DNA of 64,000 bases from Streptantibioticus cattleyicolor NRRL 8057 = DSM 46488 (GTDB taxonomy: Bacteria > Actinomycetota > Actinomycetes > Streptomycetales > Streptomycetaceae), in NCBI RefSeq assembly GCF_000240165.1, contig NC_017586.1, forward strand, positions 6,151,228 to 6,215,227. The letters are read 5' to 3'. Of the stretch, positions 56,177-64,000 are shown in pieces (position 1 is the stretch's first letter; the number at the start of each line of letters is the position of its first letter). A program made the position numbers and the translations under genes. The notes beneath the pieces are model-generated. The model worked only from the letters and a program-made list of their open reading frames with translations. It was not told where the DNA came from and searched no databases.

Positions 56177-58874
56177 GTCCGCATGGACCACCCCGGCCTG
56201 GTCGGTGTCCCCGGTCAGCGAGGACACCGCCCCGCGGGAGCCGGAACCACACGTCTTTCCCGAAGACGCCCTGCTCCACCGGGACTTCATCGCCCACGCC
56301 GCGGCACACCCCGAGGCCGTCGCGGTCATCTGCGAGGCCCGCTCGCTGACCTACGGCGAACTGGACGCGGAGTCGGCGCGCACAGCCCGGCACCTGGCCG
56401 ACCACGGCGCCGGACCGGAGACCCTGGTCGCCGTCGTCATGGAGAAGGGCTGGGAGCAGGTCGTCGCCTGCCTCGCCGTGCTGCGCAGCGGGGCCGCCTA
56501 CGTACCCGTCGACCCGCGGTGGCCCGCCCAACGCATCCGCGCCGTCATCGAATCCGCCGGCATCCGCCACGCGCTGACCCAGCCATGGCTGCGCCAAGGT
56601 GTGCCGTGGCCCGACGGCGTCGCGGTACGGGAGGTCGAACCGCCCGCCGCCGACGCCGCACCACAGGCCGCGCCCGAGGTCGACCTGACGCCGGGGAACC
56701 TCGCGTACGTCATCTACACCTCCGGGTCCACCGGCGTCCCCAAGGGCGTGATGATCGAGCACGGCCCGGCCCTCAACACCGTGCTGGACGTCAACGAGGA
56801 ACTCGCGCTCGACGCCCGGGACCGGATACTCGCGCTCTCCGCGCTCCACTTCGACCTGTCGGTGTACGACATCTTCGGCCCCCTGTCGGCCGGCGGGGCC
56901 GTGGTCGTCCCGTCGCCGGGGGAGGAGCGGGAACCCGGCGCGTGGCTGCGGCTGATGACGGAGAGCGGGGTCACGGTCTGGAACAGCGTGCCCGCTTTGA
57001 TGGCGATGCTCTGCGAGCACACGTCGGCCCAACCCTCGCCGTCGCTGCCGCCACTGCGAGCCGTGCTGATGAGCGGTGACTGGATCCCGGTGACCCTGCC
57101 CGCCGACATCCGCGCGCTCTTCCCCGACGCGCGGCAGTGGAGCCTGGGCGGCGCCACGGAGGCGTCCATCTGGTCCATCTGGCACCGCATCGCCCCCGAG
57201 GACGGACGGCTCCCCTCGATCCCGTACGGGCTGCCCATGCGCCACCAGCACGTCTTCGTCGCCGACCGGGCCCTGCGGCCACGGCCCTGCTGGGTGCCCG
57301 GCGAGATCTGCATCACCGGCGCCGGCGTGGCCCGCGGATACCTCGGGGACGCGGAACGCACCGCCAGGAGCTTCGTCACCGACCCCGTCACCGGTGGCCG
57401 CCTGTACCGCACCGGCGACTGGGGCCGCCTGCTGCCAGGCGGCGACATCGAATTCCTCGGCCGGGAAGACATGCAGGTCAAGGTCGGCGGCCACCGCATC
57501 GAGCTGGGCGAGGTGGAGTCGGCGCTGCTCGCGTGCCCCGGCGTCCGCGCCGCCGTGGCCGCGGTGCACGGCGACCGGGGCCGCGTGCGGCTGGTCGCCC
57601 ACGTCCTGCTCGAACCGGGCGAGACCCGTACGGATCCGCAACTGCGAGCCCTGCTGGAGGACCGGGTGCCGCGCTACATGGTCCCGGCCGTCGTCTCGGT
57701 CCGCGACGCGTTCCCGCTGACGGCCAACGGGAAGGTGGACCGCGCGGCCCTGGCGGCCCTCCCGGACGAGCCGTCCGCCGACGCCGCCGCGGAGGCGCCC
57801 GCGGACGCGGAGGAGAAGCTGCTGCTCGACATCTGGGGCGAGTTCTTCGACGTCCCCGGACTGTCGGTGACCGACGACTTCTTCCAGCTCGGCGGCGACT
57901 CGCTGCTGGCCGTGCGCCTGGTCTCCGTGCTCCGGCGCGAACTGGACGTGGAGGTCCCGGTCTCCGCGCTCTTCGCCCACCCGACCATCCGCTCGCTGGC
58001 CGCCCGGCTGCGGCGGAGCACGGCCGCCGGTGAGCGCGGTGACCGCCCGGCGGTGGTCCCGATCCGCATCGAAGGCACCGCCGTGCCACTGATCCTCGCC
58101 CACCCGGTCGGCGGTGACGTGTTGTGCTACGCGGAGTTGGGCCGCCGCCTCGGCGACGACCAGCCCGTGTACGCGCTCCAGTCGCCCGACCCCCGAGGGG
58201 ACGCCCCCAGCTTCCAGGAACTGGTCGCCGGTTACGCCCGCGCCATCACCGAGGAGGTACCCGGGCGCCACTACCGCCTCGGCGGCTGGTCCATGGGCGG
58301 ACTGCTCGCCATCGAACTGGCGCGCCAACTACGGTCGTTGGGCCGCACCGTGGACCGGGTCGTGGCCATCGACGTCACCGAGACACCACACGACCTGGAG
58401 CAGGCAGTGGTGAGCGACGACCACTTGCTGGCCTGGCTCGGACGCGACCTGGCCGGCCTGACCGGACAGCCATGGCCGGACACCGACACACCACCGTCAC
58501 CCACGAGCGGTACGGCGGACGGCGGCTTCCCCTCGCTGACCGACCTGTTCACCACGCTGACCGCCCGCGGAATCCTGCCCGCCGACATCGACCTGCCGGC
58601 CTTCGAGGCGATCTACCAACGCTTCGCGTCGAACGCCCGGGCCCTGGCCGGATACCGCCCCCAGCCCTACCCCGGCGTCGTCCACTTCGTCCAGGCCGCC
58701 TCCGGCGGGGGCGCGGCCACGGCCGAGGGCTGGCGGTCGGTGTGCCACGGCGGCCTGACCACCACGGTGGTACCCGGTGACCACTACACCGTGCTGGGAC
58801 CCGACCACCTCGACGCCGTCGTCTCCGAACTGCGGACGCAACTCACCCGGACACCGGACACCTACGGCGGCTGA
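56160..58874 (+). CDS. NRPS A(cysteine)-PCP-thioesterase
   Basis: A 904-residue peptide synthetase starting at GTG 56160, 17 bases inside the PKS gene. A domain: [11 protein letters not shown] at about 186-196. Specificity residues read D232, L233, Y236, N275, L303, S305, L329, I337, W338, K525, i.e. DLYNLSLIWK, the published signature for L-cysteine. PCP: Ser581 in [13 protein letters not shown]: Ser711 in GWSMGG and His875 in GDHYT. Together with the Cy domain at the end of the preceding protein this forms a split Cy-A-PCP-TE module that delivers Cys sulfur to the polyketide. A thiazoline or, in the thiotetronate pathways, a thiolactone would result. Confidence 0.94.
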   Translation: MNFAPESAWTTPAWSVSPVSEDTAPREPEPHVFPEDALLHRDFIAHAAAHPEAVAVICEARSLTYGELDAESARTARHLADHGAGPETLVAVVMEKGWEQVVACLAVLRSGAAYVPVDPRWPAQRIRAVIESAGIRHALTQPWLRQGVPWPDGVAVREVEPPAADAAPQAAPEVDLTPGNLAYVIYTSGSTGVPKGVMIEHGPALNTVLDVNEELALDARDRILALSALHFDLSVYDIFGPLSAGGAVVVPSPGEEREPGAWLRLMTESGVTVWNSVPALMAMLCEHTSAQPSPSLPPLRAVLMSGDWIPVTLPADIRALFPDARQWSLGGATEASIWSIWHRIAPEDGRLPSIPYGLPMRHQHVFVADRALRPRPCWVPGEICITGAGVARGYLGDAERTARSFVTDPVTGGRLYRTGDWGRLLPGGDIEFLGREDMQVKVGGHRIELGEVESALLACPGVRAAVAAVHGDRGRVRLVAHVLLEPGETRTDPQLRALLEDRVPRYMVPAVVSVRDAFPLTANGKVDRAALAALPDEPSADAAAEAPADAEEKLLLDIWGEFFDVPGLSVTDDFFQLGGDSLLAVRLVSVLRRELDVEVPVSALFAHPTIRSLAARLRRSTAAGERGDRPAVVPIRIEGTAVPLILAHPVGGDVLCYAELGRRLGDDQPVYALQSPDPRGDAPSFQELVAGYARAITEEVPGRHYRLGGWSMGGLLAIELARQLRSLGRTVDRVVAIDVTETPHDLEQAVVSDDHLLAWLGRDLAGLTGQPWPDTDTPPSPTSGTADGGFPSLTDLFTTLTARGILPADIDLPAFEAIYQRFASNARALAGYRPQPYPGVVHFVQAASGGGAATAEGWRSVCHGGLTTTVVPGDHYTVLGPDHLDAVVSELRTQLTRTPDTYGG

Positions 58875-59529
58875 CGGGGCGAGGCCCGGCCCGCCAACGG
58901 GCAGTTGACCCGCCGGGGTTTCCTCACGTCCGGCCGACCGTGTCGAAGGCGGTTTCGCGGCCACCGTGGCACCGTCGGTGCCGCCGGGTGGCCGCCGCCG
59001 TCGAAGCCGCCCTGCCGGCCCCCGGGAGCGGCGGCTGCGGACCGTCTTCACCGAGCACGTGGTGAAGACGGCGGCGCACCGGAAGCGGGCTGAAGCCGCC
59101 GCGACCGAGCAGGTTCCCAGGCGTTGCCGTGCACCGGCTGCGGCACACTTGGCGCGGGCGGGCGGTGCACGGGGCGCGCGCACCGCGATACGGTCGAAGT
59201 GGCGGTCCGCGCGCAGGTGGACCGCCGCTCGCCCGGCTGAGCGCCGAAGCAGCCGCAGCCGACCACCGCGTCGGCGCCCTGGCCATCCTCGCCGACAGCC
59301 AACCAGCACGGGCCGCAGCCGCGCGGGCCTGGCAGGCGGCGATGCGCTCACCCCACCGGCACGCCACCGCCGACGCCCCCGAAAGGCCGCGCCCGAAGCA
59401 GCCGACCAGGCCCGGCAGCGCACCACCGCTCACCTGTTCACCGCCCGCCCCACCGCCATACGCGCCAGCAGGCACCCCGCGGCATCGACGCCCGGTGCCC
59501 ATCTGGGCTCACGACACCCGGAGTTGCCC
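58875..59529. other. Gene-free region after the PKS-NRPS cluster
   Basis: No convincing gene is visible in these 655 bases. An alanine-rich plus-strand reading near 59215-59340 (with ALAILADSQPARAAAARAWQAAM) could be debris of a helical protein, but it has no matching start and no recognisable family. The region marks the right edge of the biosynthetic cluster. Confidence 0.45.
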
Positions 59530-59605
59530 GAGTCCGTGCGGCCTCTCCGAGTCCGTGCGGCCTCTCCGAGTCCGTGCGGCCTCTCCGAGTCCGTGCGGCC
59601 TCTCC
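59530..59605. repeat. Four tandem copies of a 19-base repeat
   Basis: GAGTCCGTGCGGCCTCTCC is repeated four times without a gap or mismatch (59530, 59549, 59568, 59587). Nineteen is not a multiple of three and no gene spans it, so it is not a protein repeat. It may vary in copy number between strains. Confidence 0.9.
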
Positions 59606-59724
59606 GCGCCCGCGGGGGTTGCTCCTCGGACAAGGGCGGTCTAATCCACCTTCGAACGCGATTCCACCCCCCCGGAAGCCGCCCCACGCCGCCCCACGCC
59701 ACCCCCATGGCGCTCACCCTCATA

Positions 59725-59746
59725 CCGCCATCCAAAACTATGGCGG
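59725..59746. promoter_or_regulatory. CCGCCAT-N8-ATGGCGG palindrome before the MHS transporter
   Basis: Perfect 7-base arms around an A-rich 8-base spacer, 86 bases upstream of the transporter ATG. It is a candidate operator for the PucR-type regulator encoded downstream in the same unit. Confidence 0.55.
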
Positions 59747-59831
59747 CCTCCCACATACCCCCCTGGCCTGCGCCTTCCTACCGTGTGGCGACGCGAAACC
59801 GTACCGCTCACCCCACTGGAAGTGATCCCGC

Positions 59832-61220
59832 ATGGCCTCGTCCGCAGCAGCGAAACCCACCCGCACCCGACTCGCCGGAGTCGTCGCGGCGAGTCTGATC
59901 GGGACGACCGTGGAGTGGTACGACTACTTCCTGTACGGCTCTGCCGCGGCGTTGGTGTTCGGGAGGGTGTTCTTTCCGGGGTCGGATCCGTTGACGGGGA
60001 CGTTGTTGGCGTTCTTGACGTATGCGATCGGGTTTGTGGCGCGGCCGTTGGGGGCGGTGGTTTTCGGGCATTTCGGGGACCGGTTGGGGCGGAAGAGGCT
60101 GTTGGTCGTCAGTTTGCTGATGATGGGCGGGGCGACGGCGTTGATCGGGTGCGTGCCGGGGTACGCGACGATCGGGGCGGCGGCGCCGGTCGTGTTGACC
60201 GTGTTGCGTCTGGTGCAGGGGTTCGCGCTGGGGGGTGAGTGGGGCGGGGCGGTGTTGTTGGTGTCGGAGCACGGGGACGCGCGGCGGCGTGGGTTCTGGG
60301 CGTCGTGGCCGCAGGGCGGGGCGCCGGCCGGGAATCTGCTCGCGGTGGGTGTGTTGTCGCTGATGACCACGGTGCTCAGTGAAGGCGCGTTCGACGCGTG
60401 GGGGTGGCGGATACCGTTCCTGCTCTCCGGGGTCCTGGTCGGGGTGGGGTTGTGGGTACGGCTGTCGGTGGACGAATCGCCGTTGTTCAAGCAGGTGTTG
60501 GAGAGCGCGGCACGGCGCGGGGCGGCCGAGGGCCAGGAGCGCCGACCGCTGACGGCGGTGCTGCGGCACCACTGGCGGGACGTCCTGGTGGCCATGGGTG
60601 CCCGCATCGCCGAGAACGTCTCGTACTACGTGATCACCGCCTTCGTACTCGCCTACTGCGTGGACCACCTCAAGCTCGGCAAGCAGACCGCGCTCGACGC
60701 CGTACTCATCGGCTCCGCGGTGCAGTTCTGCCTGATCCCGCTGTTCGGCGCGGTCTCCGACCGGGTGGGGCGCAAGCCCGTCTACCTGGTGGGCGCGGTC
60801 GGGGTGGGGGCGTGGACGTGGGCGTTCTTCGCGCTGGCCGACACCCGGTCGTTCCCGGCGCTGGTGCTGGCGGTCACCGTGGGACTGGTCTTCCACAGCG
60901 CGATGTACGCCCCGCAGGCGGCGTTCTTCGCCGAGCTGTTCGCCACCCGGATGCGTTACTCGGGCGCGTCGATCGGCGCGCAGCTCTCCTCCGTCGCCGC
61001 CGGTGCCCCGGCGCCGCTCATCGCCACCGCGCTGTTGTCGTCCTACGGTTCGGCCACCCCCGTCGCGCTGTACGTCACGCTGACCGCGGTGGTCACCGTG
61101 GCCGCCGTCGCCGTGGCCCGGGAGACCCGGGGACGCGACCTCGCCGCGGTGGGGGAGGACGGCGGGGCGGCGGCCGTGTCCGCGCGGGTAGGCGTTCCGG
61201 GGACGCCTCCGGCACCATGA
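59832..61220 (+). CDS. MHS-type MFS metabolite transporter
   Basis: A 462-residue 12-helix major facilitator of the metabolite:H+ symporter group (ProP/KgtP/ShiA relatives). The opening ASLIGTTVEWYDYFLYG and motif FGHFGDRLGRKR are diagnostic, and LRLVQGFALGGEWGGAVLL matches helix 4/5 of the group. Substrates are usually organic acids, shikimate or betaine; here unknown. Its stop overlaps the regulator start (ATGA), so both are made together. The first half of the gene has noticeably fewer C-ending codons than the second, perhaps a recombination join. Confidence 0.9.
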   Translation: MASSAAAKPTRTRLAGVVAASLIGTTVEWYDYFLYGSAAALVFGRVFFPGSDPLTGTLLAFLTYAIGFVARPLGAVVFGHFGDRLGRKRLLVVSLLMMGGATALIGCVPGYATIGAAAPVVLTVLRLVQGFALGGEWGGAVLLVSEHGDARRRGFWASWPQGGAPAGNLLAVGVLSLMTTVLSEGAFDAWGWRIPFLLSGVLVGVGLWVRLSVDESPLFKQVLESAARRGAAEGQERRPLTAVLRHHWRDVLVAMGARIAENVSYYVITAFVLAYCVDHLKLGKQTALDAVLIGSAVQFCLIPLFGAVSDRVGRKPVYLVGAVGVGAWTWAFFALADTRSFPALVLAVTVGLVFHSAMYAPQAAFFAELFATRMRYSGASIGAQLSSVAAGAPAPLIATALLSSYGSATPVALYVTLTAVVTVAAVAVARETRGRDLAAVGEDGGAAAVSARVGVPGTPPAP

Positions 61221-63181
61221 CGCGCATGCCCGAACAGACCGCGTCCGCCGCCCCGTTCCTGCGCCGCCTGCTCGACCTGCTCGCCGACGACGCGCCCGCG
61301 GAGGCGTTCGGCGCCGTCGCCGCGCGGGCACGGGCGGCCGGGGTCGGGCCGGGCGATCTGGCCGAGGTGGAGGCGGCGACCGCCACGGCGTTGCGGGTAC
61401 GCGGGGTGATGCGCCAGCACCGCCGCCGCGAACTCCAGCTCAGCGCCCTCTTCGACACCGCCGGCGACCTGGCCGCCTCCCGTGACCTGGACGCGGTGCT
61501 CAACGCCATCGTCCGCCGGGCCAGGAAGCTGCTGGGCACCGACACCGCCTATCTGACGCTGCCCGACGAGGCCGCCGGGGACACCCACATGCGGGTCACC
61601 GACGGATCGGTCTCCCCGCTCTTCCAGAGCTTGCGGCTGCGGCTCGGCGAAGGGCTCGGCGGACTCGTCGCGCAGACCGCGCGCCCCTACGCCACCCCCG
61701 ACTACCGCACCGACGAACGCTTCGTGCACACCCCGGCCATCGACGCCGGGGTGCTCGACGAGGGGCTGGTCGCCATCCTCGGCGTGCCGCTGCTGCTCGG
61801 TTCCAGCCGGCCCGGGGGCGGCACGGTGGCCGGGGTGCTCTTCGCCGCCGAACGGTCCCCGCGTGCCTTCGCCCCGGACGAGACCGCGCTGTTGTGTTCG
61901 CTGGCCGCGCACGCCGCCATCGCCATCGACACCGCCCGCGCGCTGGCCGACACCCGTACCGCCCTCGCCGACCTGGCCGCCGCCAACGCCGCCGTGCAGG
62001 CGCACTCGGCGGCCCTGCAACGCGCCGAGGAGGCCCACGACCGCCTCACCGACCTGGTGCTGCGCGGCGGGGACGTGCCCGAGGTGGCGACCGCGGTGGC
62101 CGGACTGCTCGACGGGCCGATCACCGTCCACGACCCGGCCGGCCGGGTGACGGCAGCCGTACGCCCCGGCGGCGCCGCCTTCGCCGCCGACGGCCTGGAC
62201 CCGCGGGAGATCACCACCGCCACCGAGGACTCCCGGGCCGCCGCCCGCGCCGTGCGCCGGGACGGGCGCTGGGTGTGCGCCGTACTCGCCGGACCCGAAC
62301 TGCTCGCCGCGCTGGTGCTGCACGGCCGCGGCGGCCTCGGTGACTCCGACCGCCGGCTGTTCGAACGCGCCGCCGTGGTCACCGGACTGCTGCTGCTGTT
62401 GCGCCGCACGGTCGCCGAGACCGAGAACCGGATCCGCGGCGAACTCGTCACCGACCTGCTCACCGACCCCGGACGGGACCCGGCGGGGCTCGCCGAACGC
62501 GGCCGGCGCCTCGGGGTCGACCTGGACCGGCCGCATCTGCTGCTGGTCGCCGAGGCACCCGCCGGGGCCCGGGAGAAACTCGGCGGCGCCGCCGTACGCT
62601 ACCTCTTCGGTGCCGACGCCGACGGGGTGAGCGCCGAACACGCCGGCGGCGTGGTGCTGCTGATCGCCGACGACGGCGGGCGGCTGCCGCCCGGCGACAC
62701 CGCCCGTGCCACGGCCGCCCAGCTCGGCCAGCTCACCGGCGCCCCCGTCACCGTCGCCGCCGCCGGACCCGCCGCCGGCCCGCGCGACCTGGCCGCCGCC
62801 CACGCCGAAGCCGTCCGCTGCCTGCGCGCGATGCGCGTCCTGGGCCGCACCGGCGACGGGGCCTGCCCCGCCGAACTCGGCTTCCTGGGCGTGGTGTTGG
62901 GGAACGGGCACGACGTGGCCGACTTCGTCACCGCCACCCTGGGGCCACTGCTCGGGTACGACGCCCGCCGTGGCACCGAACTCGTGCGCACCCTGGACGC
63001 CTACTTCTCCTGCGGCGCCAGCCTCACCCGGGCCAAGGACGAACTCCACGTCCACGTCAACACCGTCGTCCAGCGCCTTGAACGCGTCCAGGCCCTCCTC
63101 GGCCCCGACTGGAACACCCCCGACCGCGCGCTGGAACTCCAACTCGCCCTGCGGCTACGGCGGCTCGGCGACCACAAGTGA
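61217..63181 (+). CDS. GAF-domain PucR/CdaR-type transcriptional regulator
   Basis: A 654-residue regulator. A helical N-terminus is followed by a GAF domain at about residues 85-245 (LDAVLNAIVRRARKLLGTDTAYLTLPDE, then LGEGLGGLVAQTARPY). A coiled region comes next, then a CdaR-like degenerate GGDEF segment, and a C-terminal PucR helix-turn-helix (LVRTLDAYFSCGASLTRAKDELHVHVNTVVQRLERVQALLG). Such proteins activate uptake and catabolism of the molecule sensed by GAF. Overlap with the transporter gene suggests that it controls transport of its own ligand. Confidence 0.9.
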   Translation: MTRMPEQTASAAPFLRRLLDLLADDAPAEAFGAVAARARAAGVGPGDLAEVEAATATALRVRGVMRQHRRRELQLSALFDTAGDLAASRDLDAVLNAIVRRARKLLGTDTAYLTLPDEAAGDTHMRVTDGSVSPLFQSLRLRLGEGLGGLVAQTARPYATPDYRTDERFVHTPAIDAGVLDEGLVAILGVPLLLGSSRPGGGTVAGVLFAAERSPRAFAPDETALLCSLAAHAAIAIDTARALADTRTALADLAAANAAVQAHSAALQRAEEAHDRLTDLVLRGGDVPEVATAVAGLLDGPITVHDPAGRVTAAVRPGGAAFAADGLDPREITTATEDSRAAARAVRRDGRWVCAVLAGPELLAALVLHGRGGLGDSDRRLFERAAVVTGLLLLLRRTVAETENRIRGELVTDLLTDPGRDPAGLAERGRRLGVDLDRPHLLLVAEAPAGAREKLGGAAVRYLFGADADGVSAEHAGGVVLLIADDGGRLPPGDTARATAAQLGQLTGAPVTVAAAGPAAGPRDLAAAHAEAVRCLRAMRVLGRTGDGACPAELGFLGVVLGNGHDVADFVTATLGPLLGYDARRGTELVRTLDAYFSCGASLTRAKDELHVHVNTVVQRLERVQALLGPDWNTPDRALELQLALRLRRLGDHK

Positions 63182-63244
63182 CCCAGGCGAACACCTCGTC
63201 ACTGGCCCGCGTCCGGCGGCCCCGCGCCCACTACCGTCTACCGC

Positions 63245-63883
63245 ATGAACGACGACAACCGCACCGTACCCGCCGACCACCGGACCACCGTCGACTTCTA
63301 CTTCGACGCCGCCTGCCCGTTCGCCTGGATCACCTCCCGCTGGATCCTGGAGGTGGGGGCGCGACGCGACATCGAGGTGCGGTTCCACGTGATGAGCCTG
63401 TACCTGCACAACATCGGCAACGAACTCCCGGACTGGTACCGGGAGCTGGTCGACAAGTCGATGGGCCCGGCCCGGGTCGCCGCCGCCGTCGCACAACACC
63501 ACGGCGCCGAACGGCTGCGCGACCTCTACACCGCCTTCGGCACCCGCATCCACCAGCGCGGCAACGACGACTTCGACGCCGTGATCGCCGAATCCCTCGC
63601 CGAACTCGGTCTCCCCGCCCAGCTCGCCGCGGCCGCCCACACCACCGACTACGACGAGGCGCTGCGCGCGGCGCACGACGCGGGCAAGGACCCGGCGGCC
63701 GGGGCCTACGTCGGCACCCCCACCCTGCACATCGACGGCGTCGCCTTCTTCGGCCCGGTGCTCAACTCGATACCGCGCGGCGAGGACGCGTTGCGGGTCT
63801 TCGACGGCTTCCGGCTGCTCGCCGGCTACCCGGACTTCTTCGAACTCAAGCGCACCCGCACCGGCCCGCTCAACGTCCACTGA
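63245..63883 (+). CDS. DsbA-family protein of the Rv2466c type
   Basis: A 212-residue thioredoxin-fold protein with an inserted helical domain, like the mycothiol-dependent reductase Rv2466c of mycobacteria. The N-terminal strand [17 protein letters not shown] carries the active site; where Rv2466c-type enzymes have CxxC, here only one Cys remains (CPFA), as in the glutathione-transferase kappa/HCCA isomerase branch. [11 protein letters not shown], with the cis-Pro loop, completes the fold. It may use mycothiol for reduction or conjugation. It stands alone. Confidence 0.85.
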   Translation: MNDDNRTVPADHRTTVDFYFDAACPFAWITSRWILEVGARRDIEVRFHVMSLYLHNIGNELPDWYRELVDKSMGPARVAAAVAQHHGAERLRDLYTAFGTRIHQRGNDDFDAVIAESLAELGLPAQLAAAAHTTDYDEALRAAHDAGKDPAAGAYVGTPTLHIDGVAFFGPVLNSIPRGEDALRVFDGFRLLAGYPDFFELKRTRTGPLNVH

Positions 63884-63902
63884 CGGCGTCCGCCGCCGCG
63901 GC

Positions 63903-64000
63903 TCACCCCTCGTAGGCGTCCCGCAACGCCTGGATGTCGAGCTTGGACATGGTGAGCATGGCCCGCATCACCCGGTCCGACCTGACCGGATCGGGATCGG
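63903..64000 (-). CDS. C-terminus of a PhnB/VOC-family protein, cut by window edge
   Basis: Only the last 31 residues are present. VMRAMLTMSKLDIQALRDAY matches the C-terminal tail of PhnB-type VOC proteins (annotated as 3-demethylubiquinone-9 3-methyltransferase domain). The stop is at 63903-63905 on the minus strand. The catalytic or binding part lies outside the window. Confidence 0.7.
   Translation of the reverse strand, partial: DPDPVRSDRVMRAMLTMSKLDIQALRDAYEG

Noticed and set aside
52682-56329. Long antisense frame of 1215 codons opposite the PKS gene
   Set aside because: Its translation is rich in Gly, Val, Arg and Asp without family motifs. It is the mirror of the real PKS frame.

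Overview
The window is high-GC actinomycete DNA, almost certainly Streptomyces or a close relative. The evidence is the strong G/C bias at third codon positions, the many TetR, MarR, WYL, LysR and PucR regulators, a mycothiol-type enzyme, a CtpI-like P-type ATPase, a FhaA-type DUF3662 protein and modular PKS/NRPS genes. No rRNA, tRNA, CRISPR array, intact insertion sequence or replication origin was seen.

Layout. (1) 0-30 kb is accessory chromosome: an aldo/keto reductase cut by the window edge, a P450, a lone DUF3662 domain, an orphan cytochrome oxidase subunit I, an ECF sigma factor with a tiny membrane partner, a TetR/SDR pair with two near-identical palindromic operators, an orphan LanC-like cyclase, prpB, a giant P-type ATPase, a WYL regulator/VOC protein/Gfo-Idh reductase set, a DUF6493-like/SWIM pair, and a MarR/MFS pair in which the MFS gene is frameshifted. 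Several fossils lie between them (aldo/keto reductase, carboxymuconolactone decarboxylase, DUF1330, MFS tail, SDR tail).

(2) 29.2-40.7 kb is a biosynthetic island. A divergent type B carboxylesterase faces nine co-directional genes, eight of which (32.4-40.7 kb) are joined by 1- or 4-base overlaps: AfsA-like hotdog protein, HAD phosphatase, class III CoA-transferase, EhpF-like adenylating enzyme, crotonyl-CoA carboxylase/reductase, CitE-like lyase, cyclase-family hydrolase and MmgE/PrpD protein. From memory, the set and order resemble the dialkylmaleic anhydride cassette of the tautomycin and tautomycetin clusters (KLMNOPRS), but no tautomycin-type PKS is present. The first gene carries a TTA codon, and three iteron-like repeats precede it.

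(3) 40.8-43.1 kb holds a LysR regulator divergent from a SnoaL-like protein and an NmrA-like reductase.

(4) 43.2-58.9 kb looks like a thiotetronate (thiolactomycin-type) cluster: two paralogous TetR repressors, a stand-alone FabF-like ketosynthase (likely the resistant target), a P450, a KSQ-ACP loading protein with no AT, a KS-AT-DH-KR-ACP-Cy polyketide synthase with a methylmalonyl-type AT, and an A(Cys)-PCP-TE peptide synthetase whose specificity residues read DLYNLSLIWK. CCAAC/GTTGG palindromes precede both TetR genes and sit between the -35 and -10 of the ketosynthase promoter.

(5) 59.5-64 kb has a 4 x 19 bp tandem repeat, an MHS-type transporter coupled to a GAF/PucR regulator, an Rv2466c-like DsbA-family protein, and the tail of a PhnB/VOC protein at the edge.
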